Of a stretch of 64,000 bases of DNA, positions 37,005 through 46,518 are shown one piece after another. Both the position numbers and the translations under genes were made by a program. This DNA is from CAZIKB01 sp964539665 (GTDB taxonomy: Bacteria > Zhuqueibacterota > Zhuqueibacteria > Oceanimicrobiales > Oceanimicrobiaceae), in the NCBI GenBank assembly GCA_964539665.1, contig CAZIKB010000005.1:1-64000 (forward strand), given 5' to 3'. Position 1 is the stretch's first letter; each line of letters opens with the position of its first letter. The notes beneath the pieces were generated by a model. That model was given only the letters and a program-made list of their open reading frames with translations, was not told where the DNA came from and did not search any database.

Positions 37005-38105
37005 ATGGACCAAGACCAATTTCTAACCAAATCTGGTAATAATAAACAGTCGACTCCTCCGCAGACCAGGAGGCCGGACCAGGAAACGAAAGCAGCACGA
37101 CAAGATGGTACTGCTGTGAACAAGTCGAGCCTGGTTCCTTCCATCTCCCTGCCCAAAGGCGGTGGCGCCATTCGCGGTATCGGTGAAAAATTTGCCGCCA
37201 ATCCTGTTATTGGCACTGGCTCGATGATCGTTCCAATTGTCACCAGTCCCGGCCGCTCAGGCTTTGGACCACAACTATCACTTTCTTACGACTCCGGCGC
37301 CGGCAACGGGCCATTTGGAATTGGTTGGAATCTATCTCTACCCTCGATTAGCCGAAAGACCGACAAGGGGCTGCCCAGGTATGAGGATGCAGAAGAATCC
37401 GATGAGTTCATTCTATCAGGCGCTTAAGATTTGGTTCCATGTCTTAAACAGGATGCCGAAGATAATTGGGTGCCTGAAACTATCCCACCCCGCATCGTCT
37501 ATGGAAACACCTATGATATCCAACGTTATCGGCCACGAATCGAGGGCTTGTTTGCTCGCATTGAAAAATGGATCAATCGAGACGATCCTACCGATATTTT
37601 CTGGCGCTCGATTTCGAAAGACAATATCACAACCTGGTATGGCAAGACTCTTGATTGCCGTATTGTAAACGATCCTGCCAGCCCATCAAAAATATATTCC
37701 TGGTTGATCAGTGAGAGTTACGATGATAAGGGCAATGTCATTGTTTATGAATATGCACGTGAAGATTCAGCCAACATAGATATTTCACAGGTTCACGAAC
37801 AAAACAGGAAGCAAGAAGACCGTGAAGCCAATTGTTACCTGAAGCGAATCAAATACAGAAATCGTACGCCATATTTTCCGATACTTGAAAATAATCAGCC
37901 GTGACCATCTGTAACCGGTGACGATCAATGGCTGTTTGAAGTAGTCTTCGATTATGATGAAAACCATTACGAAGAACTTGATCTTGATCCTGCTCTTCCC
38001 GAGAATGAACAACACAGCCTGGTGCGTGCAACACCCACATTAATAGCAGATAGCTGGACGGCCAGACCTGATCCCTTTTCTACTTATCGCCCGGGTATTG
38101 AAATA
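37005..38105 (+). pseudogene. SpvB/TcdB-type Rhs toxin-complex protein, broken N-terminal part
   Basis: The N-terminus is a clear SpvB-like domain: SLVPSISLPKGGGAIRGIGE, FAANPVIGTGSMIVPI, SPGRSGFGPQLSLSYDSGAG, and GPFGIGWNLSLPSISRKTDK. A TAA at 37425-37427 stands where homologues have a Glu codon (SGA-E-DLVP). The same frame then continues with homology (WVPETIPPRIVYGNTYDIQRY, then YDDKGNVIVYEYAREDS) to a TGA at 37902-37904, and on again (DQWLFEVVFDYDENHYEE) to about 38100, where it abuts a transposase fragment. Intact genes of this family encode proteins of over 2000 residues, so most of it is missing. Intact versions are parts of insecticidal-type Tc toxins or polymorphic toxins. Confidence 0.9.
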
Positions 38106-38386
38106 GCTTTCAGGTTTTTGGCGCACGGCAGATTGGTGGCAATCCATAAGTCTCTCAAGACCTGAACGATGAGCGGGTCGCCATATATCTTCTTGCGACC
38201 ACGCTTAGAGAGATTGGCTTGATTCCGCGCCGGTTGTCTGGCATTGAGCAGCCGGATTGCATACTTTCTGTTGTAGCTACAAACTGTACAGAATTCATCG
38301 AGCATGGCTTGTTTTTGCTGTTTGGTGGCGCCACCGTAACGAAATCGAAGGTCCTGGAGATATTCGTATTTTGACTGGTTGCTCAT
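38084..38386 (-). pseudogene. Insertion-sequence transposase/integrase, N-terminal fragment
   Basis: The frame starts at the ATG at 38386 after AAAGGAG. It encodes the helical N-terminus of a DDE integrase-type transposase (SKYEYLQDLRFRYGGATKQQK, LDEFCTVCSYNRKYAIRLLN, KRGRKKIYGDPLIVQVLRDLW). Homology ends at NLPCAKNLKAIS, and the last residues come from the adjoining Rhs-like sequence. The catalytic domain is absent. The junction lies within about 38095-38106. Confidence 0.8.
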
Positions 38387-38863
38387 AATTTAAAACTCCT
38401 TTCTTTGGGTTACATAAATTATGAGGCAACGACGTCTTTTGCAACTCGCTACGGTTACTTTTTTTATGAGTCAATGCGCTCAAAATATCAAAAATAATTA
38501 TGTCCCCTGAATGTTAAAATAAAAACTCTAACAGATGGCCACAAATCGATACAAAAGGGTTCTGAATATTAGTTTAAATTTAACTAAACTAATAATAGAT
38601 TTAGGCTTAAAGTATATTATTTTTAATCGGTCACGTTGACGCCAATGAAAACTTGTTTAGGAGAATTTCTTTTTATCAGTCAGGATATTCTGCTGAAAAC
38701 ATGCAGCAGTGACAAGAAAGGGCTGTTTTCGGTCAATCACCAATTAAGAGAAATAGAACTTCCAAACCGTCCATGATCGACAAATAGCGACCGTCATATT
38801 TCCTGAACCACAAGCATCCGGCTACCGTGGGGGCAGTTTCCCTGGTTCTTCTATTCTCATATA
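38387..38863. other. Non-coding stretch between transposase fragment and PadR unit 1
   Basis: No gene or tRNA is seen. The first 120 nt presumably include the outer end of the insertion sequence whose transposase fragment lies to the left. A terminal repeat cannot be paired because the other end is missing. Confidence 0.45.
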
Positions 38864-38906
38864 TTCACAAAAAGTGAAATAATTTGTAACTTTTTTGTTC
38901 ACTTTT
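38864..38906. promoter_or_regulatory. Candidate PadR operator upstream of PadR unit 1
   Basis: Half-sites TTCAC (38864-38868), GTGAA (38874-38878) and TTCAC (38898-38902) form two overlapping inverted repeats. AAAAGTGAA and TTCACTTTT are perfect 9-bp complements. They lie 40-80 nt before the PadR gene, where an autoregulatory site is expected. Confidence 0.4.
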
Positions 38907-38945
38907 CGTGTACATATCTAAACAATCATATTATTGGATTTAATA

Positions 38946-39269
38946 ATGCGACTATTATCAAGAAAAGAAGAAATGATCCTGCTGGCTATTTGGAAATTGC
39001 AGGATAATGCCTATGGCGTAACCATACGCGAGTATCTCGAAAGAATGGCCGGAGTTAAATGGCTGTTTGGCGCCATTTATAGCCCGCTGGGAAGATTAAT
39101 GGATTGGGGATATGTTGAATCGTACGAGAGTGAACCTTTACCCGAGCGTGGCGGGAGACGAAAAACATTGTACCGGTTAACATCTGATGGCAAAGAAGCA
39201 TTGTTGAAAGTCAGAGAGTTGAATACAGCAATGTGGCTGGACATTCCACCTTTAGCTGAGGGTGCTTAA
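38946..39269 (+). CDS. PadR family transcriptional regulator (unit 1)
   Basis: The protein has 107 residues from the ATG at 38946. A TTG at 38934 is an alternative. The winged helix is of PadR type: RKEEMILLAIWKLQDNAYGVTI, then WLFGAIYSPLGRLMDWGYVES and a wing PERGGRRKTLYRLTSDGKEAL. It lies 3 nt before a large FtsX permease gene and is surely co-transcribed with it. PadR proteins commonly repress an adjacent transporter operon until a toxic ligand is bound. Confidence 0.92.
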   Translation: MRLLSRKEEMILLAIWKLQDNAYGVTIREYLERMAGVKWLFGAIYSPLGRLMDWGYVESYESEPLPERGGRRKTLYRLTSDGKEALLKVRELNTAMWLDIPPLAEGA

Positions 39270-39272
39270 AAC

Positions 39273-41900
39273 ATGAAATTTCGGATTCCACAATTTCACC
39301 CAATCCGTGGGTGGATTCTCGGACGAATGCTCAGGTCTTGTGTTCGGCAGGCAGCATTAGAAGACTTCGAAGAGCAATTTTGCTATATTTCTGAAAATAG
39401 AGGAAAGCTCACGGCAATTTTCTGGTATTGGTTTCAAATCTTTTGTTTAATTCCGTCTTTCCTTCATGATTCAATTTACTGGAGTGTAATCATGTTTAAA
39501 AATTATCTCACTATCACATTAAGAACAATCCTGAAGCAAAAAGGGTATTCGTTTATCAATGTTGCCGGACTTACCATTGGCATTGTCTGCTGTGTGTTAA
39601 TTGGCCTGTTTGTCCAGGACGAACTCAGCTTTGACAGCTATCATGCAAAAGCCGATCAAATCTATCGGGTTGGCGTTTATGTAACTGTCAATAATAACAA
39701 ATCTGACCTTGCTACTTCATGTGCTCCAATGGCGCGAGGACTCATTGATGAATTTCCAGAAGTGATTGCCTCAACACGTCTTCGGAGATTTGGATCTCCA
39801 GTCGTCAGGTACAAGGATACAGGATTCAGCGAAGAGCGCTGGTTTTACGCAGACTCAACCTTTTTTGATGTATTTACCGTTCCCTTTATTCAAGGGAATC
39901 CCCAAAACGCGCTCACCGAGCCCAACACCGTGGTTATCACACGCTCTATGGCGAATAAATACTTCGGAACGGAAGAGCCTTTAGGAAAAACCTTGAATTT
40001 AGATAAGCGCAGAGATTTTATGGTGACTGGCGTTGTGGAAGATGTTCCCCGTAATTCGCATGTTCATTATGATTTTTTGGCTTCACTCACCTCAATAAAT
40101 GACAGCCGAAACCAGATTTTGATAAGCAGTAATTATCACACCTATTTTGTTTTACAAAAGAGTGTTCCGGCCGAGGAATTTGAAACCAAGCTGCAGACTC
40201 TTGTAAAAAAATATGTCCACCCGCAAGTCAAAGGGGCGCTCGGTATAACACCAGAAGAGTTTTATGCCAATGGAGGATATTTTGCTTATTTTGTCCAACG
40301 GCTGACGGACATCCATCTGCATTCCCATTTTCGATTTGAGCATGAGCCTAACAGCGATATTACTTATGTGTACATTTTTTCAATCATTGCTATAGCGATA
40401 CTGTTAATTGCCTGCATCAATTTTGTGAACCTGGCCACAGCGAGATCTGCGAATCGCGGTAAAGAAGTAGGTATCCGGAAAACGGTAGGCTCCACTCGGA
40501 TTCAGCTATTCAGACAATTTATGGCTGAAAGTATTTTTATGAGCGCTATAGCGATTGGATTGGCCTTGCTCATTATCGAGTTCATTTTACCTTATTTTAA
40601 TTCTTTTACGGGCAAACAATTGAGTATATCCTACCTGGGAAATATTTATACTATTCCTGTACTTCTGGGAATAGCCCTGATGGTCGGGATTCTGGCTGGA
40701 ACTTATCCGGCTTTCTTTCTCGCTTCTTTTAAACCTGTTGCCGTACTGAAAGGCGAGACTGTCAGAAAAAACACTAATTCCTTGCTGCGAAATATTTTGG
40801 TGGTTTTCCAATTCACGGTATCTATAATACTTATCTTTAGTACATTCGTCGTGTATGGACAACTTAATTATATCCAAAATGCTAAACTTGGATTCAACCG
40901 GGAACAGGTAGTGGTTGTGAAAAAGACGGACGATCTCGGCGCTCAAATCGGCGCTTTCAAACAAGAACTGTTAAAATACCCTGAAATTTCCAGCATTACT
41001 AACAGCTCAAGTCTCATGGGAGAATTTTTTGGAGATAATCTATACGGCACGGTAAATAAGCCTGATCAGGAAAAACAGCTTATTTGGAGGCTGTTCACTG
41101 ATTCAGGCTTTGCCGAGACTTACGACATTGAACTGGCTCAGGGCCGCTATTTTTCAACTGAGCTCCAGAAAAATGACAGGAGAGTTGTGCTCAATGAAAC
41201 CGCTGTAAAAAACCTGGAGATATCGGATCCTGTCGGTCAAAATATCATTGATATGCGTGGAAGAGAATATGCTATTGTTGGCGTCATGAAGGATTTTCAT
41301 TTTCAGTCGCTGCAACAAAAGATAAGACCGTTGATCATTCATTCTCTGGGTCCGAATTCTGGAGGCAAATATATTTCTGCACGAATGTCCACGGATAACA
41401 TCAGGGAGACATTGACATTATTAAAGAACACCTGGCACCAATTTGCTGGGGCCCAGACATTTGAATATGAATTTTTCGATGACCATTTCGCTAAAATTTA
41501 TCTTGCCGAAGAACGAACCGGACAGCTCTTTTTTGCATTTTCACTTATCGCCATTTTCATCGGGAGTTTAGGATTATTTGGGTTAGCCGCGTTCATGACC
41601 GCTCAGCGAACTAAAGAAATCGGCATTCGCAAAGTACTCGGCGCTTCTGTTGGAGGACTTTTGGCTATGCTATACAGGCAATTAACCAGATGGGTGCTGG
41701 TAGCTAATGTCATCGCCTGGCCGATTGCCTTTTATATGATGAACAAATGGCTGCAGAATTTTGCTTTCAGAACAGATATTACTTTCTGGACATTTGCTAT
41801 CTCAGCGGCTTTATCACTGAGCATCGCACTTTTGACGGTCAGTTATCAGGCTGTTAAGGCAGCGGTTGCCAATCCAGTGGACGCGCTGAAATATGAATAA
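39273..41900 (+). CDS. Orphan FtsX/MacB-like ABC permease with prefix domain (unit 1)
   Basis: The protein has 875 residues. The N-terminal prefix domain (about 1-70, ALEDFEEQFCYISENRG then WYWFQIFCLIPS) precedes two tandem MacB-like halves. Each half has a membrane helix, a periplasmic core domain and three FtsX helices. The first half starts MFKNYLTITLRTILKQKGYS and its FtsX part carries NRGKEVGIRKTVGSTRIQLF. The second ends with RTKEIGIRKVLGASVGGLL and the tail ANPVDALKYE. This is the duplicated orphan permease (ADOP) layout. No ATPase gene accompanies it. It ends convergently with the amidase gene. Confidence 0.92.
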   Translation: MKFRIPQFHPIRGWILGRMLRSCVRQAALEDFEEQFCYISENRGKLTAIFWYWFQIFCLIPSFLHDSIYWSVIMFKNYLTITLRTILKQKGYSFINVAGLTIGIVCCVLIGLFVQDELSFDSYHAKADQIYRVGVYVTVNNNKSDLATSCAPMARGLIDEFPEVIASTRLRRFGSPVVRYKDTGFSEERWFYADSTFFDVFTVPFIQGNPQNALTEPNTVVITRSMANKYFGTEEPLGKTLNLDKRRDFMVTGVVEDVPRNSHVHYDFLASLTSINDSRNQILISSNYHTYFVLQKSVPAEEFETKLQTLVKKYVHPQVKGALGITPEEFYANGGYFAYFVQRLTDIHLHSHFRFEHEPNSDITYVYIFSIIAIAILLIACINFVNLATARSANRGKEVGIRKTVGSTRIQLFRQFMAESIFMSAIAIGLALLIIEFILPYFNSFTGKQLSISYLGNIYTIPVLLGIALMVGILAGTYPAFFLASFKPVAVLKGETVRKNTNSLLRNILVVFQFTVSIILIFSTFVVYGQLNYIQNAKLGFNREQVVVVKKTDDLGAQIGAFKQELLKYPEISSITNSSSLMGEFFGDNLYGTVNKPDQEKQLIWRLFTDSGFAETYDIELAQGRYFSTELQKNDRRVVLNETAVKNLEISDPVGQNIIDMRGREYAIVGVMKDFHFQSLQQKIRPLIIHSLGPNSGGKYISARMSTDNIRETLTLLKNTWHQFAGAQTFEYEFFDDHFAKIYLAEERTGQLFFAFSLIAIFIGSLGLFGLAAFMTAQRTKEIGIRKVLGASVGGLLAMLYRQLTRWVLVANVIAWPIAFYMMNKWLQNFAFRTDITFWTFAISAALSLSIALLTVSYQAVKAAVANPVDALKYE

Positions 41901-41968
41901 TGAAAGACAAAAATACAAAACCTCCGCTGCTCACAAAATGACTGCCCAGCAAACTGAAGACGCTCCAA

Positions 41969-42997
41969 TCAGGTACCCCCGGCTTGCGAAAGTATCTTTT
42001 CGATAGCCTGGAACAAACTGCGTGCAATTAGGTCCTGGTCTTTGCTGCTGGTCAGACTCCTTTCGCCTTCTGCGTTAGATAAATACAAAGTCTCGACGAG
42101 AAACGCACCCAACCGGGCTGAGTTGCCACGAATAACTGCGAATCCCCTCCGGCGAACAAATCCCCTGCCATTGTCCAGTGCTTTATCCAGCTCATTCAGG
42201 ATAAGCCTGGCTGATCCGTAGTTTCGGCTGCTGGCGTAGTAAACTTCTGAGTGTGTGGCTTTTTTGTTGCGAGCGCTGTTGGTGTGGATGGAGATGAAGA
42301 TGTCTGCGCTCCAGAAATTGGCCATTTGCCGCCTCGTAAACAATGAAACATCCCGGTCTTTGTTTCGAGTCATGAAGGTACGGATGTCTTTTTTCTTCTT
42401 CAAGTTAGCTTTCAACCTCCGGGCAATTTCAAGCGTGATTTGCTTTTCCCGGGAACCTTTGGAGCCGGTGGCTCCGATGCTACGCCCGCCATGTCCGGGA
42501 TCGATGACGACGATGAACAGGCTGTCCAAATGACGGTTGAAATGAAGGTCAAAGCGGGGAGGATCGGCCAAATATTCCACAGTTGGTTTGTCCTTCAGTG
42601 AGGAAAAAGTAAAAATGATCCGGGTGGAATCCTGTTTCATCTTCTGTCGGGAAATACTGGCAATGTCGCCATATCTGAACGTTTGCTGCCATTCGGACCG
42701 GATGTGACCTTGCGAGATGTCGAGGGCATAAGTGCTATCGGTAAGTTGGCTGAATGCGTAAACCGGCGGCTCAGTGACGGTTTCAGGAATGAAATACACT
42801 TTCACCCGATTCCTGCGATAGCTGATGTGCCGGATGGCGTTTTTCGGCTGCACCTCACGCAAAAGATGCGGAAGGAGGTAGATGGATAGGATGAACAAAA
42901 GGCAGAATATGTATGACGGACGCAGGAATATTTTTCGAAAGCGATAAAATCTGCTGCGAATAATTGGTTTGTCAGTTGATGGGTAGATTTGATCCAT
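41969..42997 (-). CDS. N-acetylmuramoyl-L-alanine amidase (AmiA/B/C type)
   Basis: The protein has 342 residues. An N-terminal membrane anchor (about 27-45) is followed by an AMIN-like beta domain (about 55-155) and an Amidase_3 domain (about 160-340). Zinc ligands are visible: His169 in IDPGHGG, Glu184 in GSREKQITL and His238 in SIHTNS. The catalytic Glu lies in FLVETLYLSN. It would cleave the bond between stem peptide and glycan in the periplasm during cell separation. In E. coli such amidases are activated through FtsEX-EnvC. Here it is surrounded by FtsX-family permeases, but no EnvC-like protein is present and the link is only positional. Confidence 0.93.
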   Translation of the reverse strand: MDQIYPSTDKPIIRSRFYRFRKIFLRPSYIFCLLFILSIYLLPHLLREVQPKNAIRHISYRRNRVKVYFIPETVTEPPVYAFSQLTDSTYALDISQGHIRSEWQQTFRYGDIASISRQKMKQDSTRIIFTFSSLKDKPTVEYLADPPRFDLHFNRHLDSLFIVVIDPGHGGRSIGATGSKGSREKQITLEIARRLKANLKKKKDIRTFMTRNKDRDVSLFTRRQMANFWSADIFISIHTNSARNKKATHSEVYYASSRNYGSARLILNELDKALDNGRGFVRRRGFAVIRGNSARLGAFLVETLYLSNAEGERSLTSSKDQDLIARSLFQAIEKILSQAGGT

Positions 42998-43184
42998 AAT
43001 TGGTTTTGTAATAGCGGCGATTATTGGTGATTAATCAAATAGTACGAGTAAAACAAAATATTGTTTAACAATGCAGCTGTATCCATTTTAAATGTTCGGA
43101 TCAGAGTATTGGAGGTTGATTGTTCAATTAATCGACAGAGCGGGAGATATTTTGCATCTTTTCTGTACAGTGTGGGAAAAGAAC

Positions 43185-43219
43185 AAACCCTGCCAGGAAC
43201 GCACACCCTGTCAGGGTTT
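43185..43219. terminator. Strong hairpin in the gap between permease and amidase genes
   Basis: AAACCCTGCCAGG and CCTGTCAGGGTTT pair over 12 of 13 positions with a 9-nt loop. The hairpin lies about 160 nt beyond the stop of the minus-strand permease (unit 2), in the 42998-43381 gap. No clear U-tract follows. Similar CCTG-type hairpins occur as dispersed intergenic repeats in FCB bacteria. The rest of the gap shows no gene. Confidence 0.5.
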
Positions 43220-43381
43220 CGATTGAAATGAGAGAATGTGGTGTTTAATATTATCACAAAACTGTTTAGCCGAACTTACATCGTCAAAAGTTCTATTCGT
43301 TCATCTACATCTCAGGTATCGATATCGGTTTCACATGCAATTACCTCATTCTTCGTTCCTGGTATTCAATAGTAACATTCT

Positions 43382-45961
43382 CTATTCGTACCGCAGCGAA
43401 TCCACCGGGTTGGCTGTGGCCGCTTTGATGGACTGATAGCTGACTGTCACCAGGGCAATCACCAGGGCCGCCAGACCGGAAAGGATGAAAATCCAGGCAC
43501 CAGGATTCACTCGATAAACAAAGTTCTGCAACCATTTATTCATGATTAAATATGCAACAGGCCATGAGATAATATTTGAGACCGCAACGAGAAGAAGGAA
43601 ATCCTTCGACATCAGCCCAACAATATTGGCAACAGTCGCCCCGAGTGTTTTTCTGATACCGATCTCTTTGATACGCTGCTCCGCCATAAATAGGGATAAT
43701 CCAAAGAGACCGAGACATGAAATAAAAACAGCCAGCATTGTAAAATATGTGATTATCCTGTTTATTTGGTTCTCTGTCTGATAAAAGTGCTCAATATTCT
43801 CATTCAGAAAATGATATTCGAAGGGATAGTTGGGATTGATCTTGCTGAAGACTTCCTGAATGAATCCGATAGTATTATGAATGTTTTCATTTTTCACATT
43901 GATGATCATATAGTTGTAGAAATATGGAAACTGCACATAAAATACAGGTCGTATTTCCTGATGCAAAGATGCATTGTGAACATTGTTCACGATCCCGATT
44001 ATCTTGCCTGGAGCGCTACCCCACATTTTAAAAGATTTTCCAACAGGATTTTCTATCTGCATGGTTTCAATGGCTTTTTCATTAATTATGAACTCTCTGA
44101 GTTCCCTGTTACTGGGAATTGATTTAAAAGTCTCGCCCTCAATAAATTCAATACCAACAGTTTTAAAATAATCTTTCTCGACGCTGATAAAATTCATTGC
44201 ACCTCTTACATCAGCGGGTTTTCCTTCCCAATCTAAGCCGCCTGCGTTATTTAATGCATTATTGGGAAGACTTTGTGCGACTGTCACACTTATAATATTT
44301 GAATTTCTCAATAGTTCATTCTTGACTGTGTAACCTTCTCTCGTTTTTAAATTACCGAGAAGGTCAATGTAGACCAAATGTTCCTTATCAAAACCAAGCT
44401 CTTTATTTTTTATATAACTCATCTGTTTAGTGATAATGATAGTTGAAATGATCAGAACAATCGAAATGGTAAACTGAGTAATTACCAGCAGTTTCCTGAA
44501 TGAAGAATTGGTTGATCCAGTTGAAGTACCTGACTTCAAGACTTTTACAGGTGAAAACGAAGACAAATAGAAAGCAGGGTAAGTCCCTGAAATTAACGCC
44601 GTAAATAATGCGATACCAAGCATACTGACCCATAACCCGGAGTTATCAGTTATTGAGAAAGAGAGTGACTTGCCCGAAAGAGTATTTAATTCTGGAAGAA
44701 GTACAATAGATAAAATGATCGCCAGAATAAATGCGATTGTCACTATAACGAACAACTCAGAATATATTTGTTTTCTTATCATGAACTTACTGGCTCCGGT
44801 CACTTTTCTCAGTCCTATCTCCTTTGCTCTTTTACCTGATTGGGCAGTCGTGAGATTTACAAAGTTTATACATGCTATCAGGAGTATAAGTACTGCAATA
44901 GCTGAAAAGATAAGGATGAATCTGAGTGTTCCGTTATTGTTCAATCCAAATATACGAAGATTTTTGTAGGGAAAAAGTTTCAGTTTATCAGTCTCCATCT
45001 TATCATTATTTTCAAGTTCATAACCGATCTTCTCTGAGAATGCTACTTGATCAACATTGTCATGTAAAATAACATATCCCTGATAATTTTCACGTCTTCC
45101 CCAGTCAGTCATATCTACGCGATCAAATCTACCAAAATTTTCAAATTGAATTAAATAGTCGAATCTAATACTGGAATTTATGAGAATATCTTCTATGATC
45201 GCTCCGACTAAAAAATCAAACTGATTCTCAAGTATAATGGTTTTCCCGATAGGATCTTCAGAACCGAAAAACCTTTCCGACATACTTTTTGTAAGAATAA
45301 TCGTATTTACATCCATTAATGCTGCCTTCGGATCATTCATAAGAGCTTTGAATGAAAAAATGTCAAAAAGTTCGGGATCGGCAAATCCACCGTTATCTTC
45401 GAAAACATTGTTCCCATTATAGGAAAAGAGCCGCCTGCCACTGACTTTGTATCTTGAAGCATGTTTTATTTCAGCATATTTGTCTTTCAAATGTGGAATT
45501 AGAAGCGCCGGTAGCGAGCGGCTGTTGCTGTTTGCTTCATTTAATGAATAATTTACAATGCAGAATATATTGTCAATATTTTTATTAAATTTTTCATAGT
45601 TCAATTCATCATGAACCCAGAGCATAATCAGCATGCAGCATGCCATGCCTATTGCTAGACCCGAAATATTAATAAAGGAATAACTTTTATGCTTATAAAA
45701 ATTTCTAAGCGCGATTTTCATGTGATTCTTTAACATTATCGTACTCCATATTAATCTTGAGTAATGATTTTTTGGAATTGAATACAGCACTTGTCTCCAG
45801 TACCAGAAATTGGCATTGCACCTCCCATTGATTTCATGTGTATAACAATATAACTCTTGTAAGGTGTCGACAATATTGAACTCTTCGTCATAGTCTGTGC
45901 ATGCGATGAGCAGTTTTGTTGCCAGCGATGGCGGAGTCTTCGATGATTTTTTCATTTTCAA
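43382..45961 (-). CDS. Orphan FtsX/MacB-like ABC permease with prefix domain (unit 2)
   Basis: The protein has 859 residues. The prefix domain is the most divergent of the set: it lacks GDLEEEF and has DTLQELYCYTHEINGRCNANFWYWRQV. Two MacB-like halves follow. The first has FtsX motif RAKEIGLRKVTGASKFMIRKQ, the second RIKEIGIRKTLGATVANIVGL, and it ends ANPVDSLRYE. The start overlaps the stop of its PadR gene by 4 nt, so the pair is translationally coupled. It is AT-richer than the other copies and is the only unit pointing left. Confidence 0.92.
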   Translation of the reverse strand: MKMKKSSKTPPSLATKLLIACTDYDEEFNIVDTLQELYCYTHEINGRCNANFWYWRQVLYSIPKNHYSRLIWSTIMLKNHMKIALRNFYKHKSYSFINISGLAIGMACCMLIMLWVHDELNYEKFNKNIDNIFCIVNYSLNEANSNSRSLPALLIPHLKDKYAEIKHASRYKVSGRRLFSYNGNNVFEDNGGFADPELFDIFSFKALMNDPKAALMDVNTIILTKSMSERFFGSEDPIGKTIILENQFDFLVGAIIEDILINSSIRFDYLIQFENFGRFDRVDMTDWGRRENYQGYVILHDNVDQVAFSEKIGYELENNDKMETDKLKLFPYKNLRIFGLNNNGTLRFILIFSAIAVLILLIACINFVNLTTAQSGKRAKEIGLRKVTGASKFMIRKQIYSELFVIVTIAFILAIILSIVLLPELNTLSGKSLSFSITDNSGLWVSMLGIALFTALISGTYPAFYLSSFSPVKVLKSGTSTGSTNSSFRKLLVITQFTISIVLIISTIIITKQMSYIKNKELGFDKEHLVYIDLLGNLKTREGYTVKNELLRNSNIISVTVAQSLPNNALNNAGGLDWEGKPADVRGAMNFISVEKDYFKTVGIEFIEGETFKSIPSNRELREFIINEKAIETMQIENPVGKSFKMWGSAPGKIIGIVNNVHNASLHQEIRPVFYVQFPYFYNYMIINVKNENIHNTIGFIQEVFSKINPNYPFEYHFLNENIEHFYQTENQINRIITYFTMLAVFISCLGLFGLSLFMAEQRIKEIGIRKTLGATVANIVGLMSKDFLLLVAVSNIISWPVAYLIMNKWLQNFVYRVNPGAWIFILSGLAALVIALVTVSYQSIKAATANPVDSLRYE

Positions 45962-46284
45962 CTACTTTTATATAACACTTTGGGAATTTCATTCCAGATC
46001 TTGATGTGCATTGCCCGGGTTTGTTCGAGCGCTTTGAATCCCTCTTCAGAAATCTGGTACAATATGATATTTTTTCCACCCTTTCCTTGAACAGGTTTTT
46101 CTAGTGTTTTAATCAGGTATCCCTTGCGATAGAGTTGTTTCAGAGTGTTAAAGAGGGCGCCTATGATCACATTTTTTCCGGTCATTTCCAGAATCTTTTG
46201 ATGAATCGTCACGCTGTAGGCGTTATCTTTTAATCGGTAAATGGCCAGCATGACGGTTTCTTCTATAACGGTCAGTCTTTTCAT
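45958..46284 (-). CDS. PadR family transcriptional regulator (unit 2)
   Basis: The protein has 108 residues with a PadR winged helix: TVIEETVMLAIYRLKDNAYSVTI, then IIGALFNTLKQLYRKGYLIKT. The wing PVQGKGGKNIILYQISEEGFKAL differs from the PERGGR form of the other three. It is divergently transcribed from the PadR gene of unit 3 across a 234-nt gap and so may share regulatory sites with it. Confidence 0.91.
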   Translation of the reverse strand: MKRLTVIEETVMLAIYRLKDNAYSVTIHQKILEMTGKNVIIGALFNTLKQLYRKGYLIKTLEKPVQGKGGKNIILYQISEEGFKALEQTRAMHIKIWNEIPKVLYKSS

Positions 46285-46315
46285 GAAAGGTTTCCTTTTT
46301 GATGAATACCTTAAT

Positions 46316-46360
46316 TTACGGTAATGGAATAGAAGTTATAGCGTGATTTACGTTATTTTG
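46316..46360. promoter_or_regulatory. Candidate operator repeats between two divergent PadR genes
   Basis: Two similar blocks, AATTTACGGTAAT (from 46313) and GATTTACGTTATT (from 46345), lie about 30 nt apart just upstream of the unit 2 PadR start. The first contains a TTAC-G-GTAA palindrome. They could bind one of the two PadR dimers. Confidence 0.35.
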
Positions 46361-46518
46361 TTTCTGCAAAATTAATAAAATTTAGATAAGCTGAAATAAC
46401 TTGAAACCTATGTCAGAGTAAAGCGTATCTTTCTTATATCTTCTGAATTCCAAGACAAATCAAATCAATTTTTTTGTTAATTAGTCTTGATATCCAAAAC
46501 AAATAACAAGGAGGAATT

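Noticed and set aside
37902..37904. In-frame TGA in the Rhs-like gene as a second selenocysteine codon
   Set aside because: The same frame already has a TAA at 37425 and is truncated downstream, the context has no redox motif, and the gene is clearly decayed.
43021..43257. Minus-strand frame of 78 codons downstream of the unit 2 permease
   Set aside because: It runs through the CCTG-type hairpin and has no ribosome site or homology.
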